64,000 bases of DNA from positions 38,312,605 through 38,376,604 of the forward strand of contig NC_045130.1 in the NCBI RefSeq assembly GCF_007655135.1, read 5' to 3'. The position numbers and the translations under genes are program-made. The DNA comes from Punica granatum (lineage: Eukaryota; Streptophyta; Magnoliopsida; Myrtales; Lythraceae). The notes beneath the pieces were generated by a model. The model did no database searches, was not told where the DNA came from, and worked only from the letters and a program-made list of their open reading frames with translations. Positions 33,031-47,749 of this stretch are shown in pieces. How positions within the stretch are numbered: position 1 is the stretch's first letter; the number at the start of each line of letters is the position of its first letter.

Positions 33031-35704
33031 TAGGTCATTCATTGAGTGAGCCCGTGTTTGCTTGTAATGGAGCTTTTGTGGTCCTCCCGTGATGCTTTTT
33101 CTCGAACCAAGAAGGTCCCATGGGCCATGGTTGGTGGCTACTAGCTAGTATACAACTATCATGCTTATTCGTTGCGACGAGAACGTGATCATGGTACTGA
33201 TGGTGGGCTGCAATGCGATCCAAACGAAAGTATTATAATTTCTTTGTCTCGTGGCACGAACGTTTTGAAGGATATCGTACATTATGAAGGCCTTCACCTT
33301 TTTTTTTTCCCCCTTTTATTTTGTTTATATTTTTCACAGCCTCTTTCCCATTGTGCCATTTCTTGTTGCCCATAGATTCTTGCTGAAATATATTCAATTC
33401 ACGATAATTGGACCACTAACTGGACCCATCCACTCAATCTTTTCCTAATGGGAAAATTATATCGCGGACGGGTTTGTGACTCCTTTTACATTACAACACA
33501 AATCGAAATAATTTTACTGTACAATACGTTTTTTTTTTTCACACCAAATCAAGTTGTCAATATTCCATCAAACGATGGACAAAATGCTGATGTTGTTTTT
33601 TTTTTTCTTCTTCTTTTTAAGATTTTAGAGCACATCGCAAACTTATGGATTTAAAACAAATAAAATAAAGTTAAAAGTAAAATTTGGGATTGGAGAAGGG
33701 AGTGAGGGCACCCTCGTAAACTTATGGATTGAAGTAAACGAGAATTGATTAAGGATTTGTAAGTTCACTGAGTAAGGATCTTCATGAGCAGACCTAACTT
33801 GTTGATTTGAGAGGTCGTGTTAATTGATTTTATCTACTATTAATTTCAAGGAGTTCTATTCTACAAGTTATGCCACATATATAGAACAAATCTGATCTAC
33901 ATTAAAATACCAAAATTTACTTAGTGCCTGGATCAATAATTTATCAGTGCTCTCTTTGGACGTGAACATCCAAGTCATGCACTTTTTTTTTCTCCTAAAT
34001 ATAGGACGAACTTTAGAAAATAGTATAGAAATGTACGATTTTTGTACTTTTTTTTCCCTAAATATAGCACTACCTTTGAAAAACAGCACAAATAGACACG
34101 ACGTTTGTACTTTTTCCTAAATATAGCATGAATTTTGAAAAATATTCATGGAAAGGTATGACCTACGGGTTTAGTTGCGATTCTAGCACCGCGTCAATTA
34201 TTTCGTCAAATATAACGATAACAGTTAACGGGAAGCTAACAGTATCACGTGACACGATATGATTGGACGATTGAACCCCGCACGTGAACTGACGAGTGAA
34301 CGCCGCACATGAACTGCCCCTTCATAGCAAGAAAAAAATGAGATCCTTACCTAAGAACTTGGGATGAAGGGCTTGTTGAATAAGACTGACTCCTTATGGC
34401 TTACAGAAAAGGTGCTCTCAAGTTAGATAGAGATTCGCATCACCAGAGTCATTTGATTCATGGATTGAATGCGCTCAATGCAGCCTATGAGAGAATGCGC
34501 CGCGTTGGCAGTAAGGAAGATGCACGATCAAAGGGTATCGGCACATACATTTTATTAAAGGAAAAAAATTCGGAGAACCTATGCACGTGGAAAAGGTTGA
34601 GGAATGGAATCAGGTTCCAAGAAAATAGATAAAAGCACCCTAAAATTAAATAATTGATCACAATCAATTCCCTTTCGAAAGTAAAGATTGGGTCATCATA
34701 ACTTACACGTACGTACACACACACGCATATATTATAAATATGTCATTACACAACTTAGAGCATCAATCATAATAGAAAAAACACATGAAAAAAATTAAAT
34801 AAAAAAATATTTAATCATAAAATACATTATGGGTGGGGACAAAGGGGACATAATCCTTAATCATGTTCCACGCGTATCAATATCTTATTAGACACAATGG
34901 ATTAATTTTTAAGGCATCTCACTAAATGAGAAGCTTTTCCACTCGCAAATCGTGTGCTTTTTGGCCAAACCATATGCCCCATTTTCTGCATTCCCTTTCC
35001 TTTACATGAGAATCACGAGATTTATTAGAAATGATAGACCATTAATCGGGCCGCGTTTCGAATAGAGCCCAAAAAAAAATCTTTAAAAAAAAAGGCATTA
35101 CATTAATCTTCACACTGTTATAAAAAGTGATTGCATTTAAAATCACCATATTTCAATGATTTTTAATGTTTATGAAAATTTTTGTTTTCTATTTAGAAAC
35201 TATAAGTGGATAATTTCGATTTTATTTGAAAGACAATCTATCTATAAAATTCTAATTTACGACCGGGAAGACGCAATCACATGTGAAGTACTGGAAGTTG
35301 AGGTTTTTCTTCTCTATACCGTCACGAGAAAGAGTTGTTTAAGTGTGTTTAAATTTTTTTAACATTATATCCGAAAAAAATAACTTTTACATAAAAACTT
35401 GGATTGAAAAGGGCTAAAATATCTCTTTCTCTTTCTCAAAAAGATAAATGAAATGAAAAGAGGGTAAAAGGAGATCTAATGAATAATAAATTGAAGGGGA
35501 AAAAAAAGCTATGGTTTGGCCCGGTAGTTAAAAAAAGAGATACGAGAATGATCTAAATTTGAATCATTCCACAAATTATTCACTGAGTCATAATGGATTA
35601 ACTCTTTCATATTTCATACTCTCCCTTGATTATTAGTTATAAACTTGTACTTATAATTTTTAAAATATCAAATCAACTACAATAAATTATCTTTATATTG
35701 TATA
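33031..35704. other. Non-coding spacer with a tandem repeat
   Basis: No gene is supported. A roughly 60-bp tandem repeat lies at 33990-34175 and is listed separately. Poly-T tracts occur near 33300, 33531 and 33596. The short open frame at 34396-34632 shows no family features. Confidence 0.45.
33990..34175. repeat. ~60-bp tandem repeat, three diverged units
   Basis: CCTAAATATAG recurs at about 33994, 34057 and 34116 (steps 63 and 59), each followed by a similar GRACTTTGAAAA-type block and a GTACTTTTT tract. Units differ by substitutions and small indels. Function is unknown; it may be the interior of an old transposon. Confidence 0.55.
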
Positions 35705-36877
35705 CTAGGTGATAACTCGCTCATTGCGAGAGTAGATTTTTAATTGTTTAACAATATTTAATATTTAAAAGTAAGTACAGTACGAATTTTCATTTGAGAA
35801 AAATATATTGTGGATTAAAATTTTTCACTTAAACATTAAATGACTTTAGCATAAAATTAAGGAGCAAAAATTTAAAATCTCAAGTGGGGTTTTTGTTTCC
35901 TACACCAAAATCACATGATCTAAGATAAATATCTTACCCAAGTAAAAAAAATTGAAATTATACAATTTGAAATTGAAAAAAAAAATTCCATATAAAAAAG
36001 AAGCATGTGTCAATTTTTCAAGTATAGTAAAACGCAAATTTTAAATAATAATTATTTTAGAAAAATAAATAACTGAAAAAATAGATATCTAAGCTACTTA
36101 TTTCAAAGAATAATTATTTTCCATCCGACAATGACCATAATTATGTATTATATTATGTTATATTATAATTATATTTACTATCAATATTCTATTCAGCTCA
36201 ATTTTTGAGAGCTTGCATAATCGGAATTGCCATCTTAACAAAATTACATTTCGCATGGCAATTACAACTCTTCAACAAAATAAAAAGTTCTTTAAACCAA
36301 TAATACAATAGGAGCAAGGCAATTATCTAAATGCTCAATGAATGGGTGCTAACTCATAAAAATTGAAGAGATTGCAATAACTTAGAAAAACGGCCAAATC
36401 CTAATGAAGTGGGATTTAATGTAAATAAAGGAAAACATGATGAATGTGAAAACATAAATAATGACCGATGAAAGAAAGACCTATTTTAGCCATATTTAAT
36501 GAAACCGTCCATTAAGTACCAAATATGTTACGAGCCTTTGCATGAGAAAAAGAAATATTAAAATATAATTTATAGCTACTAAAATTTTGCACTATAATTA
36601 TACTTACATAATATTACAATATCTTTAAATAATTCAAATGCCTTATTAGATTAGATTCCACTAATATGCTATTATCATAAATATATTTCGCTATATATTC
36701 TACTTTTCCTAATTCCTCTAATATCCTATTGAAAATATATTTCATTCTATATTTCAATTTGCTTAAATATATATATACATATATGTATTTTCTTAGTATA
36801 AAAAATGATGATGTGAATCAGTTTTAGACTTTGTTATTATATATATGTATATATATACACAGATATACAGATATAGA
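35705..36877 (-). mobile_element. Non-autonomous Helitron
   Basis: Read on the minus strand, the element starts TCTATATCTG at 36877 directly after an A. It ends with a hairpin CTCGC-AATGA-GCGAG (35716-35730), then seven nucleotides and CTAG (35708-35705), followed by T. The 5' TC, 3' stem-loop and CTRR, insertion between A and T, and absence of terminal inverted repeats or target duplication are the standard Helitron signature. At about 1.17 kb with no helicase it is non-autonomous. Confidence 0.8.
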
Positions 36878-37003
36878 TTGTAAAATATATTTCCATAAAA
36901 ATTAATTGAACTATGTAAACGTAAAGGTCTACAAGTACTAGTAAAAAAAACAAAAAAACTACTTTTTACTTTTGATAATAAAGAAAAGAAAGGCAAGTGA
37001 AAC

Positions 37004-38238
37004 TAGTGTTATCAGAACCAGATAAGACGGTTCAATCGGTCAAATCGAAAAATCAGACATATGCCCGATTCGGTTAGTTTAAAAATCGAAAAATGCATAA
37101 ATATACCGGTGAACCCAGAAAACCGTGCAATTTTTAGGCAAACCCATGTGAATCGGCTAGTTGGATGGGTTCAGAATATTTTAAACATGAAGAACCTAAA
37201 GGTAAATCTGAAAAATAAAAAAAAAACTCAAAAAGGAAAATGAAATTATGAAAAATTGTCTTCATCTTCACGATTCGTGGCTTCACTAGTTCACCTCTTC
37301 TCTGTTGAAGTCTCGATCTCGAAGTCTCCATGTGAACTGACGAACAAAGGTCGAAATTTCAATTGCAAGTTGTCTCTTCTCGGCTTCCTCTTCTCCTTTT
37401 GTCTTTCCGTTCGAAATTTCGAACGAAGGTCGAAAATTGAAGGTTGAAATCCATTTTAAGGTTTGCAATTTGGGTATCGATTTATGTTCTGCACTTGCAA
37501 TTTTGTTTGGGTATTGATTGATTTTCCTCTGGCTCTGTTTTAGCTTTACAGTTCGCATTCTCCTTCACTCTCACCACCTGCTGACTCGGTCACTCTCAGC
37601 TTCCATCTCCTTCCTTTTCCTTCCTTCCCAATAGCCTCTGAGTTCCTCTTTCTCTATCCCAACAACTACTGGAGGTGAGGATGTCTTATTCTTGGGACCT
37701 GGAGAGCCCGCGAAGGGTGGGGTCAGAGTTCTAGGCCGGAAAGACGAGGAATTGAGGAGATTGTTGCTATGTTGGGGTTGCTGGCTTCAAGGAATCATCA
37801 TGTACTGAAGGAGGAAGAAAGGTTTTAGCGTTGAAGAGAGATGACATGGTTCTTGAACTACCTATTAAACCGATCACGAGAATACCAATTACAGTGCTTG
37901 GTGGCAATTAGAGGATCCGAGAATTTCTACAAGTGCCTTCATTTGATTCATTTTCATTTAACTTACGCTGTTTCAACTCTGAATTCTATTGTGTTTGGTG
38001 GATTGTTAAGGATGATTTGTGGTTTGTTAATGTTACTTGAAGGTTGAAAAGCCCATTTCCTGCTTTTTATCTCTACGATAGTGTTAGGTTGGGCTGTTGA
38101 GAGATGTGTCTTCTCCTTCACCAACTATTTTCTTGTATTTTATAATTAAACACGCGGTCTGACCATCAAACCTCCGGTTGAACTCATAAATCAATATCTC
38201 GACCGGTTCGATGTCTGGTCAAGGTTCTGATAATACCG
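37004..38238. mobile_element. Non-autonomous hAT-like DNA transposon
   Basis: The left end TAGTGTTATCAGAACC and the reverse complement of the right end CGGTATTATCAGAACC match at 13 of 16 positions. Similarity continues through GACGGTTCAATCGGTC-like subterminal sequence. A perfect 8-bp direct duplication AGTGAAAC flanks it (36996-37003 and 38239-38246), the length expected for hAT. The 1.2-kb interior has no transposase frame. Parts at 37250-37700 look less AT-rich than the surroundings and could be captured host DNA. Confidence 0.82.
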
Positions 38239-38287
38239 AGTGAAACTGTTTTCAAATATGCCAATCTATTCTAATTAATTAATTCAA

Positions 38288-39173
38288 TTGGGAAAAAGAT
38301 AAAAAAAACCATTGTGGTTTAGAGTCGAAACAAATCGCACCATGTTCTTTTGTTTGGGATAATTATCCCCCATGTGGTTTGCTTCGTTAGACATTGGGGG
38401 TTACGACGTTAATTTTTTTTCATTTTCATCCTCAATTTTTAACTTTTTAATCATTCCTATCATCAACTTTCCATTTTATTTTATTTTAGTCCTATAACAA
38501 AAAATCTAAAGGGGAAAGGGTCGGGGCCGCCAATTGGCGACCTCGAACCCTCCACTGAGGGCGCCGGCACCCACAAAGGACGTCGGCGACCTCAGTGGAG
38601 GGGTCGAGGTCGCCGATTGGCGGCCCCGACCTCTTCCCCTTTCGATTTTTCGTTATATGACTAAAATGAAACAAAATAGAAAGTTGAGGATATGAATGAT
38701 AAAAGAAAAAGATTTATGATCAAAATGATTAAAAACTAAAGATTGAGGACTAAAAATAGAGAAAAATTTACGCCGTAACCCCTAGGTCTAACGGAGCAAA
38801 TCATAGGGGAGACTAAGAGTGCGTTTGGATTTAGAGTTAAGTTGAGTTGAGTTTTGGTTTGTAATGATTGTATTGTTGAATTATGAGAAAAATTATGAAA
38901 AAGTAATTACGATTGAGAGAAAATAATGATTGTGTTATTGAATTGTGAAAAAGTAATAAATAGTTGAGAGAATTTAATATTAATAATTAAATTAAATGAT
39001 TAAAAAATAAAAAAATAATAAAGGTAATGATTGTGTTGTTGAATTAAAGATAAGTGGAGTTGAATTGAATTTTTTTTAAAAAATAAACACACCCTAATTG
39101 CCCCAAACAAAATAACGCAGTGCGATTTGTCCCGATCCTAAATTACAATAAATTTTTTTTTATCTTTTTTCCA
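38288..39173. mobile_element. Long fold-back (inverted-repeat) element, interrupted by a MITE
   Basis: The left arm from 38288 and the right arm ending near 39173 are reverse complements with modest divergence: GGGAAAAAGATAAAAAAAAC, AACAAATCGCAC, ACCCC/GGGGT blocks, TTTTCGTTATATGACTAAAA and others all pair. The centre near 38560 is a GC-rich hairpin (GGGGCCGCCAATTGGCGACC paired with its complement at about 38608-38628). Without the nested MITE it is about 605 bp. It may be a Mutator-like or other long-TIR element. No target duplication is clear. Confidence 0.85.
38817..39094 (+). mobile_element. Tourist-like (PIF/Harbinger) MITE, copy 2, nested
   Basis: A 278-bp element starting GAGTGCGTTTGGATTT and ending AAATAAACACACCC, flanked by TAA (38814-38816, 39095-39097). 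Body and orientation match the copy at 32748. It lies within the right arm of the fold-back element, whose left arm preserves the uninterrupted sequence, so insertion after formation of the fold-back is directly readable. Confidence 0.9.
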
Positions 39174-39181
39174 ATTTTTAA

Positions 39182-39225
39182 GCCCGCCCGTATTTCCAAT
39201 GGGGAAATTGGGCGGGCTATAAATA
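39182..39225 (+). promoter_or_regulatory. Spermine synthase core promoter: palindrome plus TATA box
   Basis: GCCCGCCC (39182-39189) and GGGCGGGC (39210-39217) form a palindrome whose inner flanks (ATTTCC / GGGAAAT) also nearly pair. TATAAATA follows immediately at 39218-39225. GGCGGG-type cores resemble E2F-like or GC-box sites, but the binding factor is not known. The fold-back transposon ends about 9 bp upstream. Confidence 0.55.
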
Positions 39226-40161
39226 ATCGCCACTGCCATTCCATCCAGAGCACAGAGCAGCGTCGTCGTCTTAAGCTTAAAAGCCGCAGAATAGAAAGGG
39301 GAAGAGAGTCGCCCCTCCCCACCTTGCAGAGAGAGTTCCAGAAGAGAGAGAAACTGATTAAACAGCTCTTCTAGAGAGAGAAACGGGGAAGCAGAGGAGG
39401 GATTCTTCGCATTTTCCCCCTTCTCACCGCAGCTGCTAACCTACTCAGGCAAGATCGATCTTCCCCCCTCTCTCCCTCTATCTCTGTCAATCCCTTGCTT
39501 TTGTGTTGGTAGATGAATGCGTTCTGTCAATCTTCTTGCGAGAGCTCCTTATTCTTCCGGTAGGTTTTGCCATAGAGTGTATCTTCTCTTTGCGACTACC
39601 AGACTGTGTGGTTCCTGTTCATTCAAGGTGACGATTATGTGACGGAGCTTCGAACTGGAGCTCTTCTTTCTGCTTAAAAAGAAAAAAGAAAAAAGAAAAA
39701 AAGAAAAAGAACACATGCTAATTTTCTATACGAGAAATCTCGAGCAGATTGCAGCTATTTTGTTTTCATTTGAAGTTGTCTTTTTTCTTTTCTTCTTTTG
39801 TTTAGTGGCGCCATGCGGCTTTTGTGATGTCATTCAGTCCCTTTTCTCGGCCAAATTTATGTCCAAATTCAGATTATGTTTCTTTTCCTCGGCCTTCGTT
39901 TTGCATATGGTGTTGATGGTTACCAGTTCAATTCGAGCTAGTCGCACTACTTTCCGACCGGCATTTGCCTTTCCCAAATGTGTTTGTGATGCTGAAATCA
40001 TTGTTGATCGGACCCGGTGGCTTGGGAGCTCTTGCTTCGGTATTTGGTATACCAAGATAACATTTATCTGGGCCATTGACTGACTCATCATTTCCATCGT
40101 TGATCACAGATTCCTCAGTCCTGCCTGTAGAGACTGGAGCCGGATAAGAAAAAGATTATCT
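39226..40161 (+). other. Spermine synthase 5' leader
   Basis: About 0.9 kb separates the TATA box from the start codon. The purine-rich 39250-39400 part looks like transcribed leader. The T-rich sequence from about 39500 probably includes one or more leader introns. Exact splice sites were not assigned, and no separate gene is seen. Confidence 0.45.
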
Positions 40162-42857
<2,696 letters not shown>

Positions 42858-43660
42858 TTCTCCGACTCCATAATGCTGAATCTGTAACTTCCGGGCTGGA
42901 TCCACGATGGTGAACTTCATTATTCTCGTACATGACATCTGTTCTTGCACGGGAAAAGTAGTAGTTTGAGGTATTATTGTCATTAGTACATGGCGTATTT
43001 GAAGTGTATATGACCGGGACATCTGCTTTGAGGATGCAGAACTATACATGAAGTATTTTAGATATAACGCGGCGGTAGCAGGCTGATCATATTCGTGTTG
43101 TTGCTTCACTCTTTTCTATTGAATAACCGGTGATGGTTTCGGGTTTTTAATGTTTTCTTTATCCATGTCCACTGGATGTTTCATGACCTGCACGAAATCT
43201 TTTAATGTGGAAGTGCACACAAGAAATCCAATTTCTGGGAGATACTCATAACATTAACATCTCGACTGACCAGGAGTTACTGTGATTACTGTCCAACTCG
43301 AGCCTGGTCGACTTTTAATTGACCATGGAAATGTAACAGGATAACGGATCTGGAGAGTGCTGCTAGATAGATGAGAGTGGCCAATGCCGTGTGTGACGAG
43401 TAGGCTTGAACAAATCTGACACCGAATTCAGAAAACTCGAGCTCTAGTATTCAAACTGCACAGAATTGTTGATAACAAAAGAGAAATCACCGTATACAAT
43501 AAGCTAATTATGCACAAGCCTATTACAAGCAAATTCCAACACTACAGTTTTCGCTTTCCTCTCCTTTCCCCTTCCCCTTCCCCTTCAATAATACAATTAC
43601 GATATGACAAAACAGCTACTTAAAAAAGTCATTAGAACCGGACTCCCTCACTTATCCTTG
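42858..43660. other. Convergent 3' regions of SPMS (+) and CNGC1 (-)
   Basis: Tail-to-tail spacer of about 0.8 kb, presumed to hold both 3' untranslated regions. No gene is recognised. Confidence 0.55.
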
Positions 43661-46456
43661 CTATTGTTCGTCGGCGGTAAAGTCGGGCTCAGCAGGCTTC
43701 TGGAGCAGCATTGGAGGAATCCTCTCAGACATCCTCGCCTTCCTCGAGCCCTTCTGCCTCAGAGCCCGAAGGGCATTTGCTGCAAACCGGGATGCATAAA
43801 TGGTGGCCCCCAAGCTGGGGGAGCTACCTCCGCCCTTCGCTAGAGCACTCTGAAGCCTATTCTCCTCTTCCTGAAGGGTCTCCTCGAGCTTCTTCCGAAC
43901 ATACCTTCTCCAAGCAGCTTGTATGAAACAAGCTGCCCAAGTCCTCCACTGCTGGGAGTAGAACCTAAACGTGTGGCGAAGCTGCTTGCTGTGGAGCCGC
44001 CTGAACTGGGAGGCCACGAGCTTGAGGTCCTCGGCCACGAGGGCGAAGGCCTCGACCTCTGCTAAGGCTTGGACTGTTCGGGTCGAGATTGGGAGGTTTG
44101 AGGAGGAATGCGGGTCCAGGGCCCAAGTGAGAAGCTCCTCTCCACAGAAATCTCCCGCCTTCAGATACTCTGAGTTGAAAAATCCTGTCCTTCCTCCATT
44201 TGTAGTCATAGTCAAGAGCCTCCCACGCATTATAAACAACATCTCATCAACAGGGTCTCCTTCTCGGACAATGTAGCTCTCTTCTGTGTAAAGGACAGGC
44301 TTGAGTCGGTCACACATTGCATCCAACAGCTGCTCGTCCATCTTCTCAAATATTGGCACCTGGAAGAAGTAATCATCTCAGCCTTCATATATCGGGCAAA
44401 ATCAAAATAATCTACGAACTTGTGAAGTAAGGAAACTCACTCTCATGAGGAGAGCCAAACAAAGATGGCGTTTAATGTCCCTCCTCAGGTCCTTGGGGAG
44501 ATTCCGAAGCAGATATTCTTCATCAACTCCTCTGGTTTCCTGCCACCTGTACTGTTCATACCTCCTAATTCGGCTCCTCAGAGTTTCAGGGAGCAATCGG
44601 TGGGACATCCACTGCTCTGCATCTCGTCTTTTCACCCTCATCTCCTCCAGTCTCGTTGTGGTGGACTGAAGGTATGTCTACTCCAACAAAATATACAAAT
44701 AATCATTTCCCCATAAAATTCGACTCCTGAATAATTTTTCATGTGTTCGCCCAAAAAACCAAAAACAATATAGCGGGACCAACCTGCATATTTCCAATGA
44801 GGAACGAAAATAATACCAAGCCCGAGATTGAAATGAATACAGCAAAACAGTTTTCCCAGACGTATGTACTTGTCTTAAGGTTTTGACCAAGAGAGCTGCA
44901 AGAATAAAGAAACAATAAGTACGTGATAAGCTCTTAATAAATCACAAAATGATTTAGCTATGGGATATTAATTTGCTTGCACCTTAAGTTCTGCAGACCC
45001 CACCAAAAGCAGTAGAAGAGCTTCTCCGGAAAATCTGTCGACTCTACAACCCCCAACCGAAGGGCATCAAGGAATATCCCAAAGTCAAATAGTGTAGTAT
45101 TTGGCGTCTGAATGGGGCAGGAAGAATTGAGAAAGGTGTTGAGGCTGGAGCTGTTATAATCACAAAACAAAGAATGACGGCTACAGGTGGTGTGATGCTG
45201 ATCACAGGCCCTCTGCCAACATGTAGTCTCCCGCTCTATCGAGAACAAGTACCAGAAAGCTCCAAACACCTGAAATAGCAGACAAATATGAGTCACCAAA
45301 AATTCTGCTTTGTAAGGTTTCAAATATCTAGCTCAGCAGAGGAACAAGTAGTTGGAACATCAAATAAAGGAGATGTGATCGCCAAAATATCCAATCACTG
45401 GTCCAAACTTCATATATGAACTACTATAACAAAAATACATACATGACTAGCAAGCATGTATAGCAAGAGGTTGAATGCAGCTCCAGCCCCTGCAGTCTCA
45501 GTGAGTATGCCCGAACTTCTTGTTACTTCTTTGAACAAAGGATATATCCGCAGAAACCTTGGGATATATTGTACTAAGACGACAAACTTCAACAAGTTCT
45601 TTGTGTTCAAAGATTTTGCACCCCTTAACTTTGGAATGACAACAAGAATCACCACCTACAAACACAATAGCAACTTAAGTGTTGAGTTCACATACGGCCA
45701 TATAATTAAATCAAAATCAGAGTTGTATACATTCCCAGAGGCATGCTTTAGATTTTCCTTTACCTGAGGGAGGGGAAGGACCGCGAGGATGTCCACAAAG
45801 AAATACGAGGCTAGATATCTTTTGGCTATAGCCCATGTATCTTCAACCAAAACACCTCTTCCAAATACCCGAGAGGAGGGAGCAATGAAACCGGTGTGAA
45901 ATTGAAAAATTATATGTAATATGTAAAAGACATCAGTGAAGAATCTCAGCACACAAGCAGTGACCTCCATCTTGTGGTCCAAGTCGAGGCACTTCTTGGA
46001 GTCGTTAATGATGGGTACATATAGAAACAAAGGGTCCAGTGAAACCGCAACCACACAAGAGAGCATGAATATCTTATTCCACTTCTGAAGAAATGGTCCC
46101 TGCGGGTCGAGAACTTCCTTTTTTGAATCCGAGCCTTTTGCCAATATACTATTAATGGAAAATGATCTCCAAGATTTTCCAATGCTCTTCATCCGTTGGG
46201 AACCGAACCCCAGGCTGTTCTGAAACTTCTCAGACACTACACTTAGGGCAGTTCTAAACCTCCCAGAGCCTGCCCAAGCATTCTGAGCAAATTGACCGTC
46301 TGTTTCTTTATCTGAAGTCCAATCCTGAAACCTGCGCAAAAGGGCATACACTAAAGTTTGAACGCAGAATAACTAACTGGGAAACAAGCAGCCGTAGAGG
46401 AAGAAGAGATGCACCAGTTTTGCTCACCTCACGGTTTTCTCTCGCCGATAATCCAT
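43661..46456 (-). CDS. CNGC1: Cyclic nucleotide-gated ion channel, group I (CNGC1-like), 7 coding exons
   Basis: Plasma-membrane cation channel subunit gated by cyclic nucleotides and calmodulin. Minus-strand exons: 46456-46428, 46331-45764, 45655-45443, 45269-44983, 44895-44784, 44677-44441 and 44359-43661, in phase, 714 aa (Arabidopsis CNGC1 is about 716). The N-terminus MDYRREKTVRFQDW parallels MNFRQEKFVRFQDW of CNGC1. S1-S4 lie in exons 2-3 (SLDPLFLYVPII, the DILAVLPLPQ end of S3). The pore filter GQN is at about 369-371, created across the exon 4/5 junction. The C-linker contains MRVKRRDAEQWM. The cyclic-nucleotide binding domain has YIVREGDPVDEMLFIMRG. The IQ motif FIQAAWRRYV is at about 627-636. 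The first coding exon is only 29 nt. Confidence 0.96.
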
Positions 46457-47730
46457 TTGTTCGGGATAGTTGAGATGACAATTTTCAAACCGAGGAACCT
46501 GCGAGCCACTTCACGGACCAGAACATGCCCAGTTCCGGACTTCTAATCTAACGATAAAAAAAGAGAAAGAAAACTTCATTAGATTATAATGTCAACATAT
46601 TCCCAATACCACAACCGAAGAAGATGCAGAGACAGTCGCAAGAACAAAAGTGTGCCAAATTTAACTAATTTCAGGTAGAGAATCATAGTCAAGCACGGTA
46701 TAACTGAGGACAATCGTAGACCCACCGGTCACGAAATTTGAAAAGTAGGTCACACTGATATTACATATCATCGACGAGCATCATACACCTGAGATACATG
46801 TAAGAAGCAAATATCACTTCCAAGCCGTTCAAGCGAAAACAAGCAGATAATCGACCCTCTGCCTACTAAAATCCTTAGGAACAACAAAAAGCCATAACTG
46901 CTAAACGCACCCTGCAACTCCAGAAAAGCCGGGAATGGCCGTCCGCAACCGCCGGGAATTCAAACAAACGGAAAACTTGCCGCACCTAACCGACGGAAAC
47001 GGGGAGAGCAAGGACAACAGAAATGGCGGAATCCGAGAAGCACACGACCATGGAGTTTCAATTGATGGCTGAGGAGCAGCGAGTGAGATTGACGGACCAA
47101 TTGGAGGTACAGGGAAGGAGGAGGGTTGAAGAACCGGAGAAGGGGTCTTGGAGGCGTTGATGGGGGGCACGAGAGTCCTGTGCTGTGATGCCTTCGATGA
47201 AGTAAGCGGTGGGGAGAGAGGCTGATTGAAGTGGGGGAAGGAAGAAGCTTCTCCGAAAGCCCTCTCTCTGGTTAGGGCAGTGACTGACTGGTTCTTTATC
47301 TTCCCTCTCAAAATGTCGTCGTCGTCTTCTTCTTCTTCTTCTTCTTCTTCTGCTGCCCCTTGTCTTTGCCCCTTCAAAGGCGATGACAAAGTTCGGACGT
47401 TTACAAGATTAGATTTGATTTTACAGTGCAGAGAGAGAGAGAGGGAGTGAGAGTCCAACACGGTACAGTCAAGGAAGAAAAGGACAACCGCGGTGGGACC
47501 CCTTCGGGTTGGAAGGGCTTGTATTGTTGCATGCACCCGGAGCACCTGCTTCCAGCAACAAATGCCTTTTCTCGGGTCGATCTATTGATAGTAAAATCCC
47601 ATAATTATGAATTTTTTCCATTCACGAAACTCGAAATCGATACATTATATAAGGAAAATAGACATGTAATTACTTGAACTGACCCACGTTAGTTCGGAGT
47701 TAAATGTAGTGCTTATTACTCTGACGAGAT
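46457..47730 (-). other. CNGC1 5' leader and promoter region
   Basis: This is upstream of the CNGC1 start. A leader intron is likely. A (CTT)n microsatellite at about 47325-47352 lies in the probable leader/promoter and creates spurious poly-Ser or poly-Glu frames on the two strands. A minus-strand open frame of 214 codons (46901-47545) shows no domain and is not called. Confidence 0.45.
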
Positions 47731-47749
47731 ATTGAGCTATACGCATTCA

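Noticed and set aside
47226..47450. Plus-strand frame with a poly-Ser run
   Set aside because: Poly-Ser comes from the same triplet microsatellite; no homology or gene signals.
46901..47545. 214-codon minus-strand open frame upstream of CNGC1
   Set aside because: It lies in the leader/promoter, includes a poly-Glu/Asp run from the (CTT)n microsatellite, and has no domain. The real CNGC1 start is at 46456.
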